Below, piece after piece: positions 31,562 to 40,760 of a stretch of 64,000 nt of DNA. How positions within the stretch are numbered: the stretch's first letter is position 1; every line of letters starts with the position of its first letter. The translations under genes and the position numbers were made by a program. The stretch spans positions 103,501 through 167,500 of the forward strand of contig CALKEU010000002.1 of assembly GCA_938084565.1 (NCBI GenBank). The letters run 5' to 3'. The notes under the pieces were generated by a model. It ran no database searches, was not told the DNA's origin, and saw nothing but the letters and a program-made list of their open reading frames with translations. Source of the stretch: Candidatus Kapaibacterium sp. (lineage in GTDB: Bacteria; Bacteroidota; Ignavibacteria; Kapaibacteriales; HRBIN21).

Positions 31562-31569
31562 TAAATTTG
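31562..31569 (+). promoter_or_regulatory. Putative Bacteroidetes-type -7 box (TAAATTTG) for tRNA-Val/tRNA-Leu
   Basis: TAAATTTGC ending 8 nt before mature tRNA-Val. Confidence 0.5.
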
Positions 31570-31577
31570 CACTTGGC

Positions 31578-31652
31578 GGGCAGATAGCTCAGGTGGTTCA
31601 GAGCGCTTGCCTTACAAGCAAGAGGTCGGGAGTTCGACTCTCCCTCTGCCCA
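31578..31652 (+). tRNA. tRNA-Val (anticodon TAC)
   Basis: Acceptor GGGCAGA/TCTGCCC, anticodon stem CTTGC/GCAAG with loop CTTACAA, T-arm GGGAG-TTCGACT-CTCCC; CCA not encoded. Confidence 0.96.
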
Positions 31653-31653
31653 C

Positions 31654-31740
31654 GCAGGAGTGGCGGAACTGGCAGACGCGCCGGACTCAAAATCCGGTGG
31701 GGCTGAAAACCCCGTGTGGGTTCGACTCCCACCTCCTGCA
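31654..31740 (+). tRNA. tRNA-Leu (anticodon CAA)
   Basis: Acceptor GCAGGAG/CTCCTGC, anticodon stem CCGGA/TCCGG loop CTCAAAA, long variable arm, T-arm GTGGG-TTCGACT-CCCAC. Confidence 0.96.
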
Positions 31741-31770
31741 CGAAAGCGACCGTAGAGGGTCGCTTTCGTG
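31739..31770 (+). terminator. Perfect 13-bp hairpin abutting the tRNA-Leu 3' end (terminator-like or processing structure)
   Basis: CACGAAAGCGACC-GTAGAG-GGTCGCTTTCGTG; no strong T-tract after it. Confidence 0.5.
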
Positions 31771-31791
31771 TGCAAGTCTTATAGCTCCACA

Positions 31792-32967
31792 ATGGCCCGA
31801 GAGCAGCCGCAGCGTGCAGCCGGGGGGCACACCGTCGAAGCAATTCTGGCCGCAACGGTGCTGATAAGCTTCTTCGACACTTTCGCTCTCTTGCCAGTTC
31901 TGCCGGTCTACGCTCGCTTCCTCGGCGGGGAGGCATGGCATATCGGTGTGGCCGTTGGCATTTACTCTTTGGCGGGCTTACTCATGCAAGTTGTGGGGGG
32001 CTATTCAGCCGATGCTTTTGGGCGGAAAGGTCCCCTTGTGCTGAGCCTGTTCGGGGCAGCGGCTGCGTTGGGGCTCTATGGGATAGCCCCCTCTGTGGAG
32101 TGGCTCATTCTACTGCGTGCCTTCCACGGCGCGACGGGGGCCTTCTTTCTCCCGGCGCTCTTTGCCCTAGTAGGAGAACAGGCTGGGGAGCGTCGCGCGG
32201 AAGCGCTCGGGCGTACTGGAGCTACTATTGGCCTTGCGGCCATCGTAGCACCACCGGCCGGTGGATTCGTCTCCCGGCAGTGGGGGGCTCCTTGGCTCTT
32301 TTTCGGTATTGCCTTTGTGATGGCCATAATGGCGGTCTTGGTCTGGCGCTATGTGCCGGAGACGCTCCAAAAGCTGGCTGAACCTTCCCTCCGGAGGCTC
32401 CCGGAGGTGGTGCGCGTTGGACCTCTCAGAGCCGCTTACGTTCTGACGGCTGCCTTTACCTTCTGCATGGGGACCCTGGCGTATGGGTTCCCACTGCTCG
32501 TCGTCGAGCGGGGCTATACTACAGCAACGGCAGGAGTATTGCTGGGGTGGATGGCTCTGATAGCCGTACCGGTGATGGCCTTCTACCGCTTAGGGCATCC
32601 TCTGGGGCGGGCCCTGCTCGGATTAGGGGTAATGGCTGGGTGCATGGGAGCGCTGTGGTGGATTCGTGAACTCTGGCTCCTAGCAGCCGCTATGGGTGTC
32701 TATGGAATCGGCTTTGGACTCCTCTTTCCAGCGCTCCACCTTGTGGTCTTCGAACATGCTCCAGTAGGTCTGCGGGGTTCGGCTTTCGCTCTGCTCTACC
32801 TCTGCTACTCTGGCGGCCTGATTGCAGGCTCCCTGACTTCCGGTGCGATAGCCGGAAGCGTACCCCCGGGCCTGATAGCTGCAGCATTAGCCGGAACAGC
32901 TGTTTGTGCAGTTAGCCTATGGTCCCTCCGTGAACGGATATTCCGATGGGCACCGCTGGAGCGATAA
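31792..32967 (+). CDS. MFS transporter
   Basis: About 12 hydrophobic segments; GGYSADAFGRKGPLVLSL (MFS loop 2-3 motif). Confidence 0.88.
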   Translation: MAREQPQRAAGGHTVEAILAATVLISFFDTFALLPVLPVYARFLGGEAWHIGVAVGIYSLAGLLMQVVGGYSADAFGRKGPLVLSLFGAAAALGLYGIAPSVEWLILLRAFHGATGAFFLPALFALVGEQAGERRAEALGRTGATIGLAAIVAPPAGGFVSRQWGAPWLFFGIAFVMAIMAVLVWRYVPETLQKLAEPSLRRLPEVVRVGPLRAAYVLTAAFTFCMGTLAYGFPLLVVERGYTTATAGVLLGWMALIAVPVMAFYRLGHPLGRALLGLGVMAGCMGALWWIRELWLLAAAMGVYGIGFGLLFPALHLVVFEHAPVGLRGSAFALLYLCYSGGLIAGSLTSGAIAGSVPPGLIAAALAGTAVCAVSLWSLRERIFRWAPLER

Positions 32968-33752
32968 ATCCCCGTGAGCTGCTCGCCGCTGCGATCGAGG
33001 CTGCAACGGAAGCCGGGGCACTGCTCCGCACCGGATGCGGCCACGCCACGGTTGTGGAACGTAAAGAAGGGCACCACAACCTTGTGACCGACTACGACCG
33101 TCAAGCCGAAGAGCTTATCCTGAATCGGCTTCGGCAGCATTTCCCGGGCTCGCACATTTGGGCAGAGGAGAGCGGGCGCTCTAGCACAGAAGCGGCTGAT
33201 GCCCTCTGGTGGCTCGTCGATCCGCTGGATGGAACGGTCAACTTCGCTCACGGCCTCCCGGTCTTCTGCACGAGTATTGCAGCTGTGTATCGCGGGGACC
33301 TCCTCTGCGGCGTCATTTACCAGCCCATGGTAGGGGAACTCTTCACCGCTGTCCGGGGCGAGGGGGCATGGCTCAATGGCCATCGCCTTCGGGTCTCGAA
33401 CACGGAATCTCTGCAGGAGGCCATGCTGGTGACAGGCTTTCCGTACAACGTAGCCGAAAACCCTGGCAACTGCATTGATCACTTCGTGCGCTTCTTGCGG
33501 CTCGGCATACCGATTCGTCGTCTCGGATCAGCAGCGCTGGATTTGGCCTACGTTGCTGCTGGCCGGTTCGATGGGTTCTGGGAAATTGCCCTCAATCCAT
33601 GGGATGTGGCTGCCGGGATCCTGATGGTCCAGGAAGCGGGGGGCCAAGTGACGCACTATGACGGCTCTCCCTATCGTTTGCACCCGCGTGCTTCGATTGT
33701 AGCCAGTAACGGGAAACTCCATGCGCAGATGCTGGCTGTCCTACAGGGGTGA
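32946..33752 (+). CDS. Inositol monophosphatase family protein
   Basis: WAEESG, WLVDPLDGTVNFAHGLPVFCTSIA, NPWDVAAGILMVQEAGG signature motifs. Confidence 0.93.
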   Translation: MGTAGAINPRELLAAAIEAATEAGALLRTGCGHATVVERKEGHHNLVTDYDRQAEELILNRLRQHFPGSHIWAEESGRSSTEAADALWWLVDPLDGTVNFAHGLPVFCTSIAAVYRGDLLCGVIYQPMVGELFTAVRGEGAWLNGHRLRVSNTESLQEAMLVTGFPYNVAENPGNCIDHFVRFLRLGIPIRRLGSAALDLAYVAAGRFDGFWEIALNPWDVAAGILMVQEAGGQVTHYDGSPYRLHPRASIVASNGKLHAQMLAVLQG

Positions 33753-34594
33753 GTATGCAGCTTCGAGTCACTTACAGCTCCGGCGCAGGTAACACCTTTA
33801 CCATCGTGCGGGAGGGTCGGCGTCGCCTCCCGGCAGCAGTGTGGCAGCGTCTAGCTCCACAGCTGTGCCGGTGGACCGATGGACTTCTGGTCCTCGAGCC
33901 TGCCAATCCGGATGGGACTGTGCCAGTGCTCTTCTTCAATCCGGATGGCTCGACGGGGATGTTTTGCGGCAATGGGGCACGCTGTGCGGCAGCCTTCCTC
34001 ATGGGTGAGCAGCCTCGTCCGATAACCCTCCTCCTTGCGGGCGTGGTGGTCGGAGCGATGCCGGGGGTATTGGGAATTCGGCTGCAATTACCTGCGCCGA
34101 AGGAACCGCCGAGCGAGCGCGAAGTCGAGCTGCCCAATGGCCGTCTGCGGCTCTGGGTTGCCGATGTGGGGGCACCGCACGCCCTTGTCCCCTTGCACGA
34201 GCTCAGCACGCTCGGGATACGGGGGACACTCGACCAAGTGCCCGTTGACCAGCTCGGCCGGCAGCTGCGTAAGCACCCAGCTTTCGCTCCCGGAGGGGTT
34301 AACGTAAGCTTCTACACCGTCGATCAGAGCGGACAGCTCCAGCTCCGAACCTACGAGCGTGGTGTGGAGCGGGAGACCGGTTCCTGCGGGACAGCAGCGT
34401 TGGCCGTCGCGCTGACGGCGTGGCTCCGCCAGGAGGTCCGACCCCCGGTTACGGTCGTACCTTTGAGCCGAAGCCCCCTCCTGGTGGATTGGGACGGCGA
34501 AAGCCCGGAACAGCTGCGCGCTCTCTACCTTGAGGGCGCAGCAGAGGTTTTGGGCACTGACACAGTCGAGGTCTCTCTGGAGGAAGAAGAGTGA
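33749..34594 (+). CDS. dapF: Diaminopimelate epimerase
   Basis: SGAGNTFTIV, FNPDGSTGMFCGNGARCAAAFL, TYERGVERETGSCGTAALAVAL both catalytic Cys. Confidence 0.93.
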   Translation: MSMQLRVTYSSGAGNTFTIVREGRRRLPAAVWQRLAPQLCRWTDGLLVLEPANPDGTVPVLFFNPDGSTGMFCGNGARCAAAFLMGEQPRPITLLLAGVVVGAMPGVLGIRLQLPAPKEPPSEREVELPNGRLRLWVADVGAPHALVPLHELSTLGIRGTLDQVPVDQLGRQLRKHPAFAPGGVNVSFYTVDQSGQLQLRTYERGVERETGSCGTAALAVALTAWLRQEVRPPVTVVPLSRSPLLVDWDGESPEQLRALYLEGAAEVLGTDTVEVSLEEEE

Positions 34595-35775
34595 GCCGAG
34601 AAGAACAGCTCCTCCAGCGGGCGCTCGAGCTCTCTGCCTTGCTCGAGCAGCATCGGCGATGGCTCCATCGCCATCCGGAGCTCTCTTTCCGCGAGTACCA
34701 GACATCGGCCTACATTCGGCAATGTCTGAGCCAGCTTGCTATCCCACACCGTACCGTTGCCGGCACAGGGGTTGTAGGAACCCTGGGGCATGGGGAGCCC
34801 TGCGTCGTGCTCCGCGCCGATATTGACGCATTGCCGATTACCGAGCAAACGGGGCTTCCCTTTGCTTCCGAACATCCCGGCTGCATGCACGCCTGCGGTC
34901 ACGACATGCACACGGCGATGCTCCTCGGAGCCACCCTACTGCTGCACGAACACGCCGCAGCTCTGCCCGGTACCGTGCTCCTGCTCTTCCAACCTGGCGA
35001 AGAGCAACTCCCCGGGGGCGCCTCGCTCGTTTTGGCCTCAGATGTACTCGAGCACCCACGCCCCAGCGCCGTCTTCGGCCAACATGTCTTTCCAAACCTC
35101 CCGGTCGGAGCCATTGCTCTTGCGGCAGGGCCTATCTTTGCAGCAACTGACGAGCTCTCCTGGCACTTCCGCGCCGCAGGCGGGCACGCCGCACAACCAC
35201 ACCTGACGGGCGATCCCATTGTGGCAGCCGCCTCGTTCATCTGCCACGCTCAGACTCTCATCAGCCGCAATCGAGACCCCCTGATGCCAGCCGTGCTCTC
35301 CATCACGGCAATCCAGGGGGGGAGCGCACCGAATGTCATTCCCTCGGAGGTCCAGCTGCAAGGCACCCTCCGCAGCTTCGACCAGCCATGGAGGCAGCAA
35401 GCCCTGCAGTGGCTCGAACAGGCCACGGCACACGTGGCTGCCGCACACGGTGTGCAGGCTACCTTAGAGATTCGGTCCGGCTACCCACCGCTTGTCAATG
35501 ACGCCCGAGCAACGGAGCTGGTCCGGCAGGTAGCCACAGCTATGGTAGGGGCTGACCGTGTGGTACCATTCCAGCCCGTGCTGTGGGCTGAAGACTTTGC
35601 CTACTACAGCCAACGCTTCCCGGCAGCGTTCTGGCTTCTGGGAGTGTGCCCCCCAGAACAGCAGACAATGCCCGGCCTGCACCATCCGTCCTTCTGCCCA
35701 GACGAGAGAGCGTTACCTATTGGCGCTGCGCTCCTGGCAGCAGTAGCATGGCGAGCCCTCGAGATCTTCCGATGA
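34591..35775 (+). CDS. M20 family amidohydrolase (N-acyl-amino acid hydrolase)
   Basis: RHPELSFREYQTSAYI, RADIDALPITEQTGLPFAS, MHACGHDMHTAMLLGA, FQPGEEQ. Confidence 0.93.
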   Translation: MSREEQLLQRALELSALLEQHRRWLHRHPELSFREYQTSAYIRQCLSQLAIPHRTVAGTGVVGTLGHGEPCVVLRADIDALPITEQTGLPFASEHPGCMHACGHDMHTAMLLGATLLLHEHAAALPGTVLLLFQPGEEQLPGGASLVLASDVLEHPRPSAVFGQHVFPNLPVGAIALAAGPIFAATDELSWHFRAAGGHAAQPHLTGDPIVAAASFICHAQTLISRNRDPLMPAVLSITAIQGGSAPNVIPSEVQLQGTLRSFDQPWRQQALQWLEQATAHVAAAHGVQATLEIRSGYPPLVNDARATELVRQVATAMVGADRVVPFQPVLWAEDFAYYSQRFPAAFWLLGVCPPEQQTMPGLHHPSFCPDERALPIGAALLAAVAWRALEIFR

Positions 35776-36101
35776 CGCTGTGGATCGACAGTGCATGCTC
35801 CTTCTGCAGCCGTCTTGGCTGCTGGCTCCGGAGGAGAGCTCAACGACGCGGTCTTTCCTTGCAGATCCGCTCCCTCCCCGTAGGCAGCCAAGCACTCGTG
35901 TTCGAAGGGGGCGGACACCGTGCCGAGGCTGCTGAGGCACTCGTACTGCTCCTGTACTGCCTGGGGGGTCTGATGCGCTGCCTTGCTTCTGTGCTTCGGC
36001 TGCTCCCTGCTGGGTTCCGTCAGCGCTGTTATAGCTGGGTGGCACGCCACCGATATCGCCTCTTTGGTCGCTCACAATGTGCCAACTCTCCACAGCCTTG
36101 A
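35772..36101 (+). CDS. DCC family (DUF393) thiol-disulfide oxidoreductase-like protein
   Basis: TLWIDSACSFCSRLGCWLRRR resembles DxxCxxC N-terminal motif; ATGA overlap with M20 stop. Confidence 0.6.
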   Translation: MTLWIDSACSFCSRLGCWLRRRAQRRGLSLQIRSLPVGSQALVFEGGGHRAEAAEALVLLLYCLGGLMRCLASVLRLLPAGFRQRCYSWVARHRYRLFGRSQCANSPQP

Positions 36102-36105
36102 AGCC

Positions 36106-36705
36106 ATGCGTCACAACAACAGCCTCCTCCTCGGGTTGGGTGTCTTGCTCCTCTTCGGTATCGTGCTGGCCGTGATTTGGTGGCAGCAGATGCAGAAGGA
36201 GCTCCTGGCACGCCGTACGGCATGGAGTACCCAGCAGCTGGACAGCCTCGGACGCGCTTTCCTCCAACAGATGCAAGGGCTGCTGAGCACGGCGCTCGAA
36301 CGGGGTCCAGAGATAGCTGTAGCCGTCTGCGCCGATACAGCCCAGCGCTTTACCGAGCTCTTCGCCCGTCAGCACGGTATCCTCGTACGCCGGACAGCTC
36401 TGCGCTGGCGCAATCCGCGCAACCAGCCCGACAGCACAGAGGCCTGGTGGATTGCGCAGTTTGAGCGCTGGAATGCCGAGGGGCGCTCGCTCGACACGGT
36501 CATTGTCCTCGAAAGCTCCACAGAAGAGCGCCTTCTCCGCCCCATCCTCATCCGCACTCCTCAATGCCTCCTCTGCCACGGGACTCCGGAGAACATTCCG
36601 CCCGAAGTTGCCACAGCGCTGGCGGAGCGGTATCCCGAGGACCGGGCCCGCAATTTCCGCCTCGGGGATGTGCGGGGCGCTCTCAGCATACGCGCACCCC
36701 GGTAG
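36106..36705 (+). CDS. DUF3365 (Tll0287-like) haem-binding protein
   Basis: N-terminal TM; CADTAQRFTELFARQHGILVRRTALRWRNPRNQPD; CLLCHG haem motif; RNFRLGDVRGALSI. Confidence 0.8.
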   Translation: MRHNNSLLLGLGVLLLFGIVLAVIWWQQMQKELLARRTAWSTQQLDSLGRAFLQQMQGLLSTALERGPEIAVAVCADTAQRFTELFARQHGILVRRTALRWRNPRNQPDSTEAWWIAQFERWNAEGRSLDTVIVLESSTEERLLRPILIRTPQCLLCHGTPENIPPEVATALAERYPEDRARNFRLGDVRGALSIRAPR

Positions 36706-36708
36706 TGC

Positions 36709-37326
36709 CTACCCCTGCGTGAGCCAATAGAGGAGCACACCAACAGCATCGGCTAGCGTGTTGCCGAAACTCAGCAGCCCCTCCTTATGCCCACCCATGA
36801 CAATGAGGCCGCTACAACCGAGGCGATGCTGCTGGTAAAGTTCCTGCAACGCATAGGCCAGCTCTGGTGTCCCGTAAGGAATGGCCGGGTCGGTCGTTGG
36901 CACCACTCCCCAGAGTCGGTGCCATAACGCTCCATGGTGGGCATGGACAACAGCCCCAATGGTAGGCGAGCAGACGTAGAGTGCCGCATGGGTCAGGCTT
37001 TCCGACGAAGGCCGAAGTAGCCCGCGGCTGTAGACGAGGTTCTGCTCCAGTTCAACAGCCCACACTTCCACACAGTGCTCAGGCCGCAGTTCAGGCAGCC
37101 CCCCGGTACCGCTGCCGGTAATGAAGAAGTGAGCACCCTCGCCGCACCGACGGCTGACATTGCCATATCCGACCCCGTCGGATGCCCCGACGAGCCCATA
37201 TCGGACGAGCAAATTGCGCCACCAGCAGAGCTCCCACAGCGAGGGCAAGTCGGGCAGCGGCAGGCACTCCCATACCTGCTGGAACTTGATGATACCCTCA
37301 GGGCTCGCCATGGGCACAGGCGGCAA
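36709..37326 (-). CDS. Class II aldolase/adducin family protein (MtnB-like or aldolase of an MTA/5dAdo shunt)
   Basis: GYGNVSRR, FFITGSGTGGLPELRPEHCVEV, RPSSESLTHAALYV, VVHAHHGALW, GGHKEGLLSFG; overlaps mtnA. Confidence 0.78.
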   Translation of the reverse strand: MPPVPMASPEGIIKFQQVWECLPLPDLPSLWELCWWRNLLVRYGLVGASDGVGYGNVSRRCGEGAHFFITGSGTGGLPELRPEHCVEVWAVELEQNLVYSRGLLRPSSESLTHAALYVCSPTIGAVVHAHHGALWHRLWGVVPTTDPAIPYGTPELAYALQELYQQHRLGCSGLIVMGGHKEGLLSFGNTLADAVGVLLYWLTQG

Positions 37327-38398
37327 GCTGTTCCAAGCCCTGCTGTGTGGCTGGGAAGATGCCGTACTCGGTGATCAAGCCCGTAATCATCTCCGCCGGG
37401 GTAATGTCGAAGGCAGGATTCCACGCTGCAGCCCCCTCCGGTGTCAGGCGAACGCTGAGTATCTGCCCCGCGGAGAGCCCGCTGACAGTGTGAACCTCCT
37501 CAGGGCTACGCTCCTCGATGGGAATTGCGCTGCCTTCTGTACAATTCCAGTCCACCGACGAGGTAGGCGCGGCAACGTAGAAGGGCACCCCATGCTGCCG
37601 GCAGGCGAGCGCCTTGAGATAGGTGCCAATCTTGTTCGCTGTGTCCCCCCGCCGGGTGATACGATCGGCCCCGACGATGGTCACATCCACTAGCCCTCGT
37701 TGCAGGAGGAGGCCGCAGGTGCTATCGGCCACAACCGTATACGGGATCCCCTGTTGCTGTAGCTCCCAGGCAGTCAGTGCCGCACCTTGGTTGCGTGGTC
37801 GGGTCTCGCTGACCCAGATATGGAGCGCAACGCCGTGATTGGCAGCCACATATACCGGAGCCAATGCCGTACCGTAGTCGACACAGCCCAGCCACCCCGC
37901 GTTACAGTGTGTCAAGATCCGGACAAGGCCCCCTGTGCGCTGCGCTATCTGTTCGAGCAAGGACGCACCATATTCTCCAATGCGCCGACACCGTTCAACC
38001 TCCCTCTCGACGAGTTCATCGACAGCGTGCCGGAGGCGAGAGCGCAGCTCCTCCGGCGTTACGGCCCCGGGCAGCGCGCTCAGTACCGTATCGACAGCCC
38101 AAGCAATGTTGACGGCTGTCGGGCGCGTGCGTTTCAGGAGCAGAGCCGCTCGATGCAGCACCTCCCCGAGTTCGGCATCGGAGGCTTCCCGAGCGGCTAA
38201 TTCTAGCCCATAGGCAGCAGCGGCCCCGAGAGCAATCGCCCCGCGGATGTGCATCTTTCGGATTGCTTCGGCCAGCTCCTCAAGTCTGCGGCACTCTGCC
38301 ACTACGAACCGATGAGGCAGAAAGCTCTGATCGATGAAGGCAATCGAGCCATCGGGCTGACGCCAAATGGTGCGATACGCTACACCACCGACGCGCAT
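37298..38398 (-). CDS. mtnA: S-methyl-5-thioribose-1-phosphate isomerase
   Basis: MHIRGAIALGAAAAYG, ILTHCNAGWLGCVDYGTALA, VGADRITRRGDTANKIGTY, PTSSVDWNC, NPAFDITPAEMITGLITEYG. Start MRVGGVAY at 38398. Confidence 0.93.
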   Translation of the reverse strand: MRVGGVAYRTIWRQPDGSIAFIDQSFLPHRFVVAECRRLEELAEAIRKMHIRGAIALGAAAAYGLELAAREASDAELGEVLHRAALLLKRTRPTAVNIAWAVDTVLSALPGAVTPEELRSRLRHAVDELVEREVERCRRIGEYGASLLEQIAQRTGGLVRILTHCNAGWLGCVDYGTALAPVYVAANHGVALHIWVSETRPRNQGAALTAWELQQQGIPYTVVADSTCGLLLQRGLVDVTIVGADRITRRGDTANKIGTYLKALACRQHGVPFYVAAPTSSVDWNCTEGSAIPIEERSPEEVHTVSGLSAGQILSVRLTPEGAAAWNPAFDITPAEMITGLITEYGIFPATQQGLEQLAACAHGEP

Positions 38399-38405
38399 TC
38401 TATGG

Positions 38406-39401
38406 TCAGCCGAGCATCCTACAAGCCGACCGCCGCGCAGCAAGCTCTGCAGCTAGGAGCAGGGCGCGCTGCATACTGCTTGGATCGGCAATACCACGAC
38501 CGGCAATGTCATACGCACTCCCGTGCTCCGGCGAGGTACGCACAAAAGGGAGGCCGAGCGTCACGTTGACCCCCCGACCCTGGGCTACCATCTTGAAGGG
38601 GATGAGCCCCTGGTCATGGTAGAGGGCAATGGTGGCGTCGTAGTCCTGCCACCGTTGACGTCCAAAATACGCATCGGCAGCCCACGGCCCTTCGATGAGG
38701 TATCCCTCCTGCCGCAGGGCTTCCAGGACTGGGTGCCACTGCTCTTCTTCCTTCCCCAGGATGCCCCCTTCGCCGGCGTGCGGATTGAGCCCCAAGAGCG
38801 CCAGACGCGGCTGCTGCAACCCGAAATCGAGCTCCAGACTAGCATGGAGGCGTCGCACAAAGGTTCCGACCCCCTCCGGGGTCACCACCGCCGATACCCG
38901 CCGAAGCGGCACATGTGTTGTCACAAGTGCAACCCGTAGGCGATCCGAGACAAAACACATAATGGGTGTGGCGGTCCGATACGGGCGGGCTAAGTACTCC
39001 GTCTGCCCCGGATACCGCCACCCCAGAGAGGAGAGCGCACGCTTGGTGATGGGTAACGTGACTATGGCTTCGGCTTGTTTGTGCTGCACGATCTCGAGTG
39101 CCCGATCGAGTGCTTCCCAGGCTTGCTGAGCCGCCGCCGGATCGGCATACCCCCAGCGGATTGGAGCATAAGTCGAACAGGGAATACACTCGACCCGAAG
39201 AGTCCCAATGCGGAGCCAACTCCCGCTGACGCGCAGCGGCAATCTGCAGGCACGAGCATATTCGGCCGCCGTCCGAGGATGGGCAATCAGAGCAAGTTCA
39301 ACCTCCTGTAGGAGAGGATGGCCCCGCAAGGCATCGAGGGCCTTCACCCAGACCTCCAGGCCAATACCATTACTGTCCCCGATCGTGCACACAATCCGCA
39401 T
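38406..39401 (-). CDS. pdxA: 4-hydroxythreonine-4-phosphate dehydrogenase family
   Basis: IGDSNGIGLEVWVKAL, AIVTLPITKRAL, GLNPHAGEGGILGKEE, YHDQGLIPFKMVAQGRGVNVTLGLPFVRTSPEHGSAYDIAGRG. Confidence 0.92.
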   Translation of the reverse strand: MRIVCTIGDSNGIGLEVWVKALDALRGHPLLQEVELALIAHPRTAAEYARACRLPLRVSGSWLRIGTLRVECIPCSTYAPIRWGYADPAAAQQAWEALDRALEIVQHKQAEAIVTLPITKRALSSLGWRYPGQTEYLARPYRTATPIMCFVSDRLRVALVTTHVPLRRVSAVVTPEGVGTFVRRLHASLELDFGLQQPRLALLGLNPHAGEGGILGKEEEQWHPVLEALRQEGYLIEGPWAADAYFGRQRWQDYDATIALYHDQGLIPFKMVAQGRGVNVTLGLPFVRTSPEHGSAYDIAGRGIADPSSMQRALLLAAELAARRSACRMLG

Positions 39402-39513
39402 TGCCGAGCTTCCGTGCCACGAGCGCCGCAGCAATAGACGCCCAGACTCATCGGCGCCGTGTATACAATGCCTCCCATTTGCTTGGCGTCTGTGGTGTGT
39501 GGTCGGCATTACT

Positions 39514-40509
39514 ATGCTCATGGGTCGATACACTGCCCTCGTGTGTGGAATTGTCGCAGCATGCTGGGCATATGCAGGGGACTCCACCGGGCTCATCCTG
39601 GTGGGGCAAGCGCGTATGGGCAATGGACTGCGCGAGGTAGAACCAACCAAGCTTGAGGCTGCGCTGGCGCTGGCGCTAGAGCTGACGACTCGTTACAGCC
39701 TCGTGCCGCCCTCGGTGCGCGATTCCCTGGTCGAGCAGTTCCTTCGGGAAGGCCGAAGCCCGACAGCGTTAGCTGTCGCCCAACAGCTGGGGTGCGCAGC
39801 CATTTGCTTTGCCCTGGCAGAACGCTTTGTCCACCTCCTGCGCGTAGAACTCGTTTTCCGATGGGCTCCCACATTTGAGTCCGAGCAGCGAGGTGTCGGA
39901 TACGCCCTGTTACGGCACGTCCGCGCACCCTCCGGCGAATTCCTCTACGATCCGGCCCTCCTTGAGGCAACCCAACGCGCCGTGGCCGTTGCGTTCGGTG
40001 ACAGTGCCCTCTATGCCCATCTGGAGCCCCCCTTCCGCATCTACCCGGCCGCTGTCCTGGCCGTCGTTAGCATCGCCTATCGGGATGACCCTCATTTGCC
40101 AGCCTGGCAGCTCTTCCGGCAGAAGGTTGTGACCTCATACGATGCCGTGCTCACCGTCATTGATACAGCCCGCTTCCACCCGCGAGTGGTCGTCTGCGAC
40201 GTAGACACCCGCGATTCCCTCTATGCCAGAGCAGGGTGGATAGAGCCCGAGAACTACAATCCTCCGAGCCCGGTAGAGCTCGCATTACTGGCCCGGATGG
40301 GGGTGGAATACATTGTCAGCGGCTCCTTCGAGCGCTGCCTCGAGGGAGGGCAGCTCCGCCTGGAGCTCTATCGGCTCTCCCTCGATGGGGAGCATTGCCG
40401 GACCGAATACCTCGGCCGCGCTGAGGGACTCATCGCAGAGGACTCTGTCCCGACGTTCCGCAGCCTCGTACGACAACTTGCTGGCCAGCTCCTATGGCAG
40501 AACCTGTAA
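39514..40509 (+). CDS. Hypothetical secreted protein
   Basis: Signal-like MLMGRYTALVCGIVAACWAYA; no recognised domain; overlaps the following small ORF. Confidence 0.55.
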   Translation: MLMGRYTALVCGIVAACWAYAGDSTGLILVGQARMGNGLREVEPTKLEAALALALELTTRYSLVPPSVRDSLVEQFLREGRSPTALAVAQQLGCAAICFALAERFVHLLRVELVFRWAPTFESEQRGVGYALLRHVRAPSGEFLYDPALLEATQRAVAVAFGDSALYAHLEPPFRIYPAAVLAVVSIAYRDDPHLPAWQLFRQKVVTSYDAVLTVIDTARFHPRVVVCDVDTRDSLYARAGWIEPENYNPPSPVELALLARMGVEYIVSGSFERCLEGGQLRLELYRLSLDGEHCRTEYLGRAEGLIAEDSVPTFRSLVRQLAGQLLWQNL

Positions 40510-40760
40510 TCGAGGTGTTCGTCTGTCGGGGATTCTCAGGGCATATCGTACGGGTTAGCCTCCCGGCAGAAGAAGCAGTAGGCAGTCTCATAGCCAAGCT
40601 CATGCAGCAATTGGACTTTCCGGCTCCGCCGGAGGCAGTAGGGCTGTACAATCTGACGCAAGACTTCGAGTACGTGCCCACCGATAGTTTGGCCCGCCGG
40701 GGGACTCGAGCGGGCGACCTCTTGCTCTTGGCTGCGACGACAAGATGCCCACGGCCGTAA
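40494..40760 (+). CDS. Small ubiquitin-like / YukD-EsaB-like beta-grasp protein
   Basis: IEVFVCRGFSGHIVRVSLPAEEAVGSLIAKLMQQLDFPAPPEAVGLYNLTQDFEYVPTDSLARRGTRAGDLLLLA matches ubiquitin-fold spacing; overlaps genes on both sides. Confidence 0.6.
   Translation: MAEPVIEVFVCRGFSGHIVRVSLPAEEAVGSLIAKLMQQLDFPAPPEAVGLYNLTQDFEYVPTDSLARRGTRAGDLLLLAATTRCPRP

Noticed and set aside
35713-36579. 288-aa minus-strand ORF
   Set aside because: Antisense to the DCC/DUF3365 genes; composition-driven shadow ORF.
36709-37326. Firm assignment as mtnB
   Set aside because: MtnB, FucA and shunt aldolases share these motifs; sequence by eye cannot separate them.
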